Position numbers and translations under genes: made by a program. The notes beneath the pieces were generated by a model that saw only the letters and a list, made by a program, of their open reading frames with translations, ran no database searches and was not told the DNA's origin. From contig CAJNDT010001313.1 of NCBI GenBank assembly GCA_905221615.1, positions 186,001 through 250,000 on the forward strand: DNA of 64,000 nt, read 5' to 3'. The stretch is from Symbiodinium sp. CCMP2592 (Eukaryota; Sar; Dinophyceae; Suessiales; Symbiodiniaceae). This document shows positions 35,901 through 44,900 of the stretch, in pieces (within the stretch, counting starts at the first letter, position 1; every line of letters begins with the position of its first letter).

Positions 35901-38900
35901 TACTAGCATTTATAAATAGCTCCAGTTGAACAAATAAAACTTCTACATGTACACAAATCAATACATATTGATTCGTCGCGCCGTCCTTTCAGAGCTCTCT
36001 TTCGTAACTCTTCAGCAGCAGCCAAAGCTTGTTCAAGGCTGAAAACATCCACGGGCATGTCTAACCACAGCAGGGATCTAAAGGGACGGAGCAGCATAAG
36101 CAGGGCCAGACCTAGAGATCAGCAGGTCGTTCTATGGTCGATAGTATGTGGGATCTGAGAACCGGTGAAGCTTGGAGCCACCCAAAATTCTCGCTAGATA
36201 GGAGAAAGGCTGCAGCCGGAAGGCACCAGGCTCAGGTCACTCTAGAGTCACGCTAGAGTCACGCTGCAGTCACGCTGGCTGGTCTCTTATTTATAAGCAG
36301 AGTCACGGAAGAATCACGCTAGAGTCACGCTGGAGTCACGCTAAAGTCACGCTCCCCAGGTCCTTGCCTAAACTTTGCTATTTGTATTAAAATATTGCAA
36401 AAAAGATTGCAAATGGAAGTCGGAATCGAAGGGCTCGGCGCATTTGATGGGAGAATCATGCCGAAAAGGAAGCACAAGAATCCTACATGGGATGGGTTCC
36501 AACCCTTGCCCCGAGTCCAAATTTGAGAAAGTTCTTACAAATTAATGTCGTCCAATGCAGAAAAGATCCATGCTCAAACGAGGTTTGCCTGGGTTTGCGC
36601 CCTTTCTCAGAGCGGCTGAAATCTGTTGCAAAGCCAGCTTGAAGCACTAGCCAGACATTAAACTACAATCTACATCTGATGTAAACCGAGCTCGAACCTG
36701 TAGAATGATCGTAGAAAGCCCATCTCGAAGCTCCAATTGAAGCACTTGCTCTAAGCCAAAACCCATAATCCTGATAGTGACCCACTATATATCTCTTGTA
36801 AACCTCCTGTAAACCGTGCTTGAAGCATTAACGAAATCCTCGAAAAACCCATCTCGAAACTCTACTTGAAGCAATTCACACCCGATATGGAACACTATAA
36901 TCTTGGCTGAGCCGGGCTTGAACCACAAGTGGATCGTCCAACAGTCTTCTTGAAACTCAGCCTGCAAGGGACATGTCTCCGACCAAAAAAAATAGATAGA
37001 GTGAATCGCGCAGGTTGCGTCAAAGATATAACAGGCGTGTTAAACGAGCCCGTTGACGTACAGGGTAAAGCGCCACGAAGCAGCACGCTGAAGCGAAGAG
37101 CTTTGTAGATCTAATTGGTGGTTTAGGAGGTTAGTCGTTTGAAGGTGCTGCTTCGCGGCTGCTGCGCTGGGCACGTGCGCGCACATGCCCAAAAAAAATT
37201 TTCCAAGCAGCACGCTAATCTGCAGAGCTAGGGGGTGTTCTGGGCAAGCAGAACGCTAAAACGAAGCAGCACGCTGAAGCGCCAGAGGCCCACTTTCTCT
37301 TCCCTAATCATTGAAGCAGAACGATGATCTCGCAAAACTGGCCGGAACCCTTCCCAGTACTACTCATGAAGGAAACACAGGGTCCCAAGCAGCACCTTCA
37401 TCTGCCAAATCCTGCGGAACCGGCTCCCAGTACTACTTTGTACTACAAAGGAGGGACCCCAAAACAGCGGTCAGACCCGGCCTTCGCGGACGTTGGCCCA
37501 GTGGATCCAGCATTTTCACTCATTGGCTTACAAACTGCTCCCCACTGCTGGCACAGAGCTACGTGGTTAACTTAGATTCTGCAAAATCCTTCTGAGCAAC
37601 AATCCAAAACCTCCGGTTGTGCATCAGACGTGTCTGCTCTTGCTTCTTGTGTCTTGCACTTCTAAAAGCAAAGGCATAGGAGCCTCAGCAAACCAAAACG
37701 CCAAATCCAGATTTCCACTCACCAACAATTGCAGCCATCTGCAGCAGGTCAGAGCAAATGCCAACAGGCCAAGAACCATCAAGTTTACCTTTTCACTCCC
37801 TGCCAGAGAAACTGACTCCTGCCACGAAAGAGGCAAAACCATGATCGATCCTCCATGGGCATACAGAAGCACAGACTTCCACTAGCATCAACTCCACGAG
37901 ATGAGTCCTTTGTCGAGGCAGCCCTTGCCCTCCTAGGATTCCTTCTCAGTATGCTCCTCATGGGCAGGCAGCTCACCCAAGTCCAGCACAAACACAAGCA
38001 AGGCAACAAGACTGTCCTTCAACTTCTTCGGCCACTGCAGCACAGCTCTGCGAGCCTTCAAGGTGAGCTTCTTCGCACAGAGCCTAGCCTTCTCCCCCAA
38101 GCTCTCCAGCAACTCACCTGCATGCAGTCGGTTCGCTGGGCTTGGAAGCTCAGTGCATTACCCGAGAAAAGCTAGCCAAGTAGGACATGAAGCATTTCTG
38201 GCCTGCAGGAAGATCCGACAACAGCTCCGTAGCATCGGACAACGAGGTGATGTCCTCGCACAAAAGGAGGTCCAGGCAATGATCGGCATCTGTCCTCAAG
38301 CTCTGCTGCATGAAATCCGACTGCAGCCAAAGAAACAAACAGAGGAGATGCAAGCAAGCTGCGAAGACATACCGTCCAGCAAGAGCTTCAAAAGCTCGGG
38401 CTCAAACTTGGATCGCACATCCTGGGCCTTGCTGTCACGGGACGGCCGTGGTACCGATGCCTCAGTAGCCTCAGCATCGGAAGACAGCTCTGGCTCGGAT
38501 GGTTCCTGCACTGCTTCCTCCTCGTCAGGCTTGTTGTCCTCCTGCTTGGGGCTGGCAGCCTCGTTGGAGGACTCAGGCTCTGGCTCAGCAGGGGCCTTCT
38601 TGCGAGGCACCTTCTTCCGAGAGCTCAGTTGCAAAGCCTTCCTGTCCTGCTCGAAGTTGCCACCGAAGAGGTCATTGTCATCCTGCGGATCATCATCCTC
38701 CAACTCGTCCAAGTCCAAGGATCGCTTCGATCCAGCCTTTGAGCCTTCCTGGAACAGTCGCCTGGGCTTGAGGCCTGAGGTCTCCTTCTCAGCTCGCGGT
38801 TCTTCAGCTTGCGGCGACCTCGCTTGGGACTGCAGCCAGGGCTCAGGAGACTGAGGTCTGCAGCAGAGCCCTCCGTCGTCGCCGGCTTGCGAGGCTTCGC

Positions 38901-41900
38901 AGCCGCCATGTCCTTCAGATCCTGCTCCGCTTCCTGCAAGCAGAGATGATAGGAAAAGAATGCTCAGGCAAACAGTGCTCGCAGTTGCAGTAAGTCTTGC
39001 CGGCAAAGAACTAAGAGCCCACCTTTTTTTCTCAAGTGCTGCCAGAGCGGAGTGCTAAAGAGGCCATCTGATCAAAACAGGCCTTGTCCATCCGCGCTTT
39101 ACACGTGTAAAGCACATGTCACAAAACGGATTGCTCACCAATCCTGCTGGTCGTAGTAGTCACCATCCTGCCAGTCCAAGTTGCGATCCTGGCGGTGCTG
39201 TGCTCCGCCCCGGGCTCGCTTGCAGCCATACTGCATCTTCTCGATGGCCCTTTTGCTTACATGCCTCAGAAATCACAGTAGACACCGAGGGACAAAGCTC
39301 CGGCTAAGGCCTGAGTGACACCAGCTAGCACCTAACTGGGAAGCAATGCAGTCAAAGAGCTTCCTCGGTGGGGTCTGCGGGGCAGAGCTCTGGGAGGCCT
39401 CGGGCTGCTCCGGAACGTTGCCGTCCTTGTTGGAGTCGGCCACCTCCTCACACTTCTCCAGCACCTCGGAGTCGTTGACCTTCACCGGCTCCTGAGGCAA
39501 CGGATTGCGGGCAGCCGTTGACTCAGAGGTCACTGCAGCAGGCACCGGCTCCAAGGTGACTTCAGGTGCCGGTGCTGACGGAGTGAACCTGGCGTAAATC
39601 TCCAGAGTTCCGCCCAGCACTGGAAGGGTGCCCACCCGCTTAGGACGAGTCTTCTCTACCTTGGGCCTGGCAGGAAGCTCCTGGTCCACAGCCTCAGAAG
39701 CCTGAGAAGAGGCTGGGGCCTCTGGCTTCACCTTTGCCGCCGAGTTGTACTTCGGTTTCGGAGCCAGGACCTTGTTCTGCACTTTGGAAGCAGCAGGCTT
39801 CGGATTCGAAGCCTCACCCACACCGGAAGGAGCCCCACCATCACCCTTCTCGTCACGAAGCAGATCCGCAAGGTCCTCCTCTGGCGGGTGTGCTGCTGCG
39901 ACCTTCTGGGCTGACTCACGTTTCCTGTCCTGCTCCAGCTCGTGCTGCTCCCTCAGCTGTCTGAGAAGATCAGCTCTGAAAGCCTCCGTGAACTGCATAG
40001 GCATCGTTGCCGGAGGAACCGGCATAGGCAGAGGCGGTGGAACAGGGTTAGGGAGAGGTGGCGGGGGAAGCAACTAAGGGTTGGCGGACCATTGGTTGAA
40101 CATGCCACCGACCAAACAGGCTTCAGGAGCCCTCCGGGGTCAACAAAAGCACTCGAGCAAGAAAGATCACAGAAACAAAAGATATCAAGCAGGAGCACCA
40201 GCTGAGGCTGCAACACTCCGACATGTGGGCATGCAGACATGGACTGCATCAACCCCTCGGCCCGCCTCGTCAGGTTTTCTCTCGATGTTTGCAGAGACTC
40301 AGACATCACAAAACTGCGCTCCGTGCGGCGTCCAAAAACACCGAGCACAGAAGCTGGAGCTCAGCTGCCAGAAGCAGACACGGAACGTTGGCACTGAAAG
40401 GCTTGCTGTGAGGTCTAAAGCGCTCCGTCACAAGATTATTTCGCTCAGGAAGTTGCTTGCATGAGCCGTTCATTAAGCAACTGCATGCCAGTCTGCCTCA
40501 GAAATTCCGCCCTCGGCCCTTTGAGCCCTGCTTCCAAGCAACATGGCACTGGGCACAGCTATGATGATGGGCATCAAAACCATTCTCATCATAGCACAAG
40601 GTGCTGCGACTGCACCAGTTACCAGCATTGCAGCGTCTGCAGATCGCCTTGACCTGTTGGCGACTGCGATGAAACTGAGCCTCCCTCCGTTCAAGCTGGG
40701 CTTCCTTGGCTGTCAGCCGTTCCTCTCTCTGAAGTAGCAGCCGCTCACGTTCAAACAGGAGCTTCTCCTTCTCAAAGAGCTCCCTCTCCTTGGGGTGAAT
40801 CTCTTTGTCCAGCATGTCCTTCACCTTTCCCATGATCTGCTCCGTTACAGTCTCTGCATCTCCCAGGGCAGGATGCTGCTGCGAGGCGGAAGCCATGGTT
40901 TGGAAAGACGAAGGAAGAGGGCTCTGCAAAGGATCTCAAGAGGAAACACTGCAGAAAATAGCAGCTGAAATGGAGTTGCTGTCACAAACCTCTCTGCAAC
41001 GACTGACAGACAGCAGCAGAAGTAAAAGTACACCCTGCACTTCTCGGTCCTCTCCAAGCTTGGCCAAAAGCTTGTCGTACTTGTCGTTGAGGTCTGAACT
41101 GCTAAGCCCGTTGAGCCTGCAGAGTTGCAGAGCAGCAGGGTTCAGCAAAACGTGAGGCGAACTTTGCTGGCAATGTGCAACCAGGCCTTTTGTACTTCTT
41201 CATCATGCTCTTGAGCAGGGTGGATACATCATCCAGTGTCTTGCACGTGGATATGCTGACTTGCGATGGGGACTTCCCAGTAACTCGGTTCATCAGAGAT
41301 AGGAACAAAGGCATGCAAGACACATGACAGGCCAGCAGTTGCCGGGAAAGCCAAGGCACAGAGGCCCAGAATCTGACTCAACCTCTTTCTCCAGAGGACT
41401 TGGGCGGTTTTCACCTGCACAAGCACCGGAATTTGTTACGGCACGGGCAGCCTGCTGCCCGGCAGAATGCAAAGATGAAGGTCATCAGGAAACACCCTCC
41501 CCCTTCACTCCGGAAATAAAAGACCTGCCTTGCGAAGGGAGGCGTTTTCCGCCTGCTTGTCCTTCTGCTTCTTCGATCTCTTGAGCGAGTCGGTGAGCAA
41601 GGACTCCTCAGAGGTGGTTTCCCATAGCCCTCGGGCCCTAGGACATCTGCCTAAGCTGTCTAGCAGCCAAACAGAGACTTGTAAACAGCAACCCTCTTCA
41701 TGCACTCTGCAGTCAGTCAAACCAAGGCACACTCTCGCCCCCCACCTGCAAAATGTCGGAGGCCACCACATACTTTGTCAGTCCAGACAAAGTGTATGCG
41801 AACTGCTGGCAGCTGAGGTCCTCCAGCTTCGTCTGGTCGAGGGACCTCGCAAGTTCTTTGTTGAGCAGGCGGAAGAGGCCCTGCTTGTCCTCCGTAGCCT

Positions 41901-44900
41901 CCTCGCTGTCCGCATCAGAGCTCTCGTCCGACTCAGAGGAACGGCCTGCATTGGCACGGATACAGCAAAAGTTGTTGCAACAATCCTGGCAAAAAGACCC
42001 AATCCAGAACTGAACATGCTCCCGTTCTCAAATCACAGAAGCACGGTCCTTTCTTGCTGGACTTCTCCTTCTTCTTTTTCTCTTTCTTCTCACTCTTGCC
42101 AAGCTTGCCGGATCCTGCACAGATGCACATCGGGTCCCTGGCTCTGCCATGCTCGGCCTAAACCGGACTAGAGAAACTGCAGCAGGAGGCAGGCCTGTTA
42201 GGGCCTTCTCCAACTCTTGGTGGGCCGTGTTCATCAAGAACCGATGGGCATTCGGAGGGCTCGAGGAATCGGCCCCCGTCTCCGAGGCCAACGATCGTGT
42301 GCTCTGGGTCCTGGACAATCATAAGGAAAATCAAAGCTAAAATTGCAGAAGACTATATAGGGAATAAGGATTACTGGGCACATATATCTAGTCTAGCCTC
42401 GCATTCTGCTACTGTTTCGGCGGCTAATCCGCCAAGTCGCGGGCTATCCGCGATTTCGCAGCAGTCGCGTTCTATCCGCAACTTTCCTACATTACCGACT
42501 CTGATACAGATGCCTAAGTCGCGAGCTATCCGCAGGTCTTCTACTAACTGTACTGTCAATCGCGGCTATTCCGCAATTCGCCGCGCTATTCCAAGAATTC
42601 GCGGCTAGTCCGCGACTGGCGGCTAGTCCGCGAAACTCGCAGATAGCCTGCTCATCCTATGGCTTCGCGGCTAGTCCGCAATTCCGCCAGTTAATGAGTT
42701 ACTGCGGTATAGCTACAGATCTCAAATGAGCTTGAAGCCCTAAACCCATCATCCTACTGCCATTCAAAATAATCGCTTACATTGGCCACACACTAGATCG
42801 CGGCTAGTCCGCAATTCGCAGCTCATCCAATAATTCGCGGCTAGTCCGCGATTCGCGGCTATTCCGCAAGACTCGCAGTTACCATCCTCTTCCTGTGGCT
42901 TGGCAGCTAGTCTGCAAGTCCAGTACTAAAGGCGATACTCAAGAATAGCTACACGTGTCCAATGAGCTAGAAATCCTAAGGCCATCATCCTACTGCAATT
43001 CAAAACAATCACTTACAGTATCCATCTACAAAGGTAAATAAAGCTTCTGACCAGCCTTAACATGACAATTCCTCCCAGAGTGTCCTCCTCACCTTGCCAG
43101 CCACCATGACAACGAGGAAAGGGGCTGCCCACTCCCCAAAAAAACCAAGGAGCTGCTGGCATGGGCAATCTCCAAGGCACTCTGCCAAAGAAACAGACTT
43201 GCAATGACCTCCCTCAGCACTGCCCACTCTGCAAATCAACTGGCATCCTGCAACCCAAGCCTTACCTCGCCCTCCGGGCAGTCAAGCTGTTAAGTACTAG
43301 CACATATTCCGAAATCAGGACATCGATCAATGGATGAAGACAACCAGACAGTCTGGAGAGCAGTGACAGAAAGGCCGAGGAGGCATGGAACTGTGACCTT
43401 TTGATCATCATCCGGGTTAGTCCAAGAGGCTTGTGCCTTTCATGCACAAATTTGATGATAACTAAGACTAGTCGCTCGGCCACCATCTGGTTTAATTACC
43501 AATTGAGCATCTCCGCACAAACGCAACCACGATGAGCAGCTTCAGCCGTGGCAAAGAGCCTTGCCTCAGCAGCTGAGGGGTGCTTTGTATCAACACATCG
43601 GTAAAGCAAAGACACCGGAGCCAAAGCTGAAGTGCCGTCCATGCTGCAACGAAGCACTGCCCCAGAAAATGAAGCCAATGAGAATATCTCGGCCTCAGGC
43701 AAACATTCGGCAAAGCAATGAAGCAGTGCACAATTTTTCGCAAAGACTGAATTTGCCGCCGGAACGGCAGCCACAAGCAAAGCTTTGTTGTTGTTCCAGA
43801 GCTAGAGAGATGGAAACCGAATTTTGCACCACCAAAAGAACGAGGTGATACATGAATCACATAGACTCAGAGCAAGCAAGTGCACAAAGTTCAAAGCCAG
43901 AAGCCATGTATCGTTTGAACTGCTAGTGTGCAGACAGGATAGGGGATGTATTGCGATTGCAGCACAGGCACGTCTAGAGCACTTCCCAGACCTCCCCGTC
44001 ATGGATCACGACCGGTGGGGCCAAGGCATCGTTGCCAGCAGCAAGCCGGCCGCAAGGGCAACGAATCAAACGAGCCTCTGAAACAGAAGAACAAGCGCAT
44101 CAGAATAATTCAGGCTGGGCCACTTCTTTTACAACAGGGCCTAAGCCAGACTGATGCTACCGATACAAACCCAACAATCAGACTTGAGGCAGGCAGCAGG
44201 GATGTCTGGCACCATCAGTCTGCGTCTGCGAAACACGGGTAGGAGGTCCACACAATCATCATTGCCTTCAAACCGATGATCGTTGTCCTTGATGCAAACA
44301 CAAAATAATGACAATCGGGCAACAGACCGAATCATGGCATGAACCATGCAAGCCTCTACTTGCATCGGGCCGGCCTCGTGCACCAAGGTCGTCAAGACGG
44401 TGTCCAATCGTTCGCCCAAGGAAGCACGAAGTTGGAACACGGGAACAGAGTGTCGGAGCGAGAGCAACAAAGCCACCTCGGTGAAACACAATATAGAGTG
44501 TAATTCTTCAGAAACCCTGTGGAATCGCAGAAGCTAAAGCCATCGAGGCTCGGCACGACCGAACGTGTGCGGATATGCCTGCGAGGCTGGCATAGACCCA
44601 CGTTTGCCCCGATAGCCACCGCCAGGGGTGCGATGGCAGAGCCTCTCTGTGGCACGGGACAGAAACCTCAGAAGCATTTCGAATAAACAGGCATGCACAA
44701 GACCTCTACTCCAGGTGAACAATCCGAATTTGCGGGGAAGCATCGCTCGCTCCAGCTCAGGATGAGTTCCAAGGAATCGGAGGCAAGTCAAAAGGAAAAC
44801 ATCCGACCCGATGAGCTGTGTCGGCTTCCTCGGCAAGTCAACAAAGTAGGAAATCGCAGCGGATGCGAGCAGGAACAAATAACAATCAAATAGCAGTCCA

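Larger units (their letters stand above)
35417..37792. other. Large intron-like stretch with element-specific repeats
   Basis: Holds GAAGCAGCACGCT words (about 35500, 37072, 37205, 37240-37280), an AGAGTCACGCT cluster (36238-36352) and a diverged direct duplication of about 130 bp (36673-36750 versus 36800-36876, sharing TGTAAACCG and CCCATCTCGAA). No exon identified. Confidence 0.5.

Noticed and set aside
39728-40077. Plus-strand and alternate minus-strand frames over the Pro-rich exon
   Set aside because: They mirror a low-complexity exon whose best frame is on the minus strand with an acceptor at 40074.
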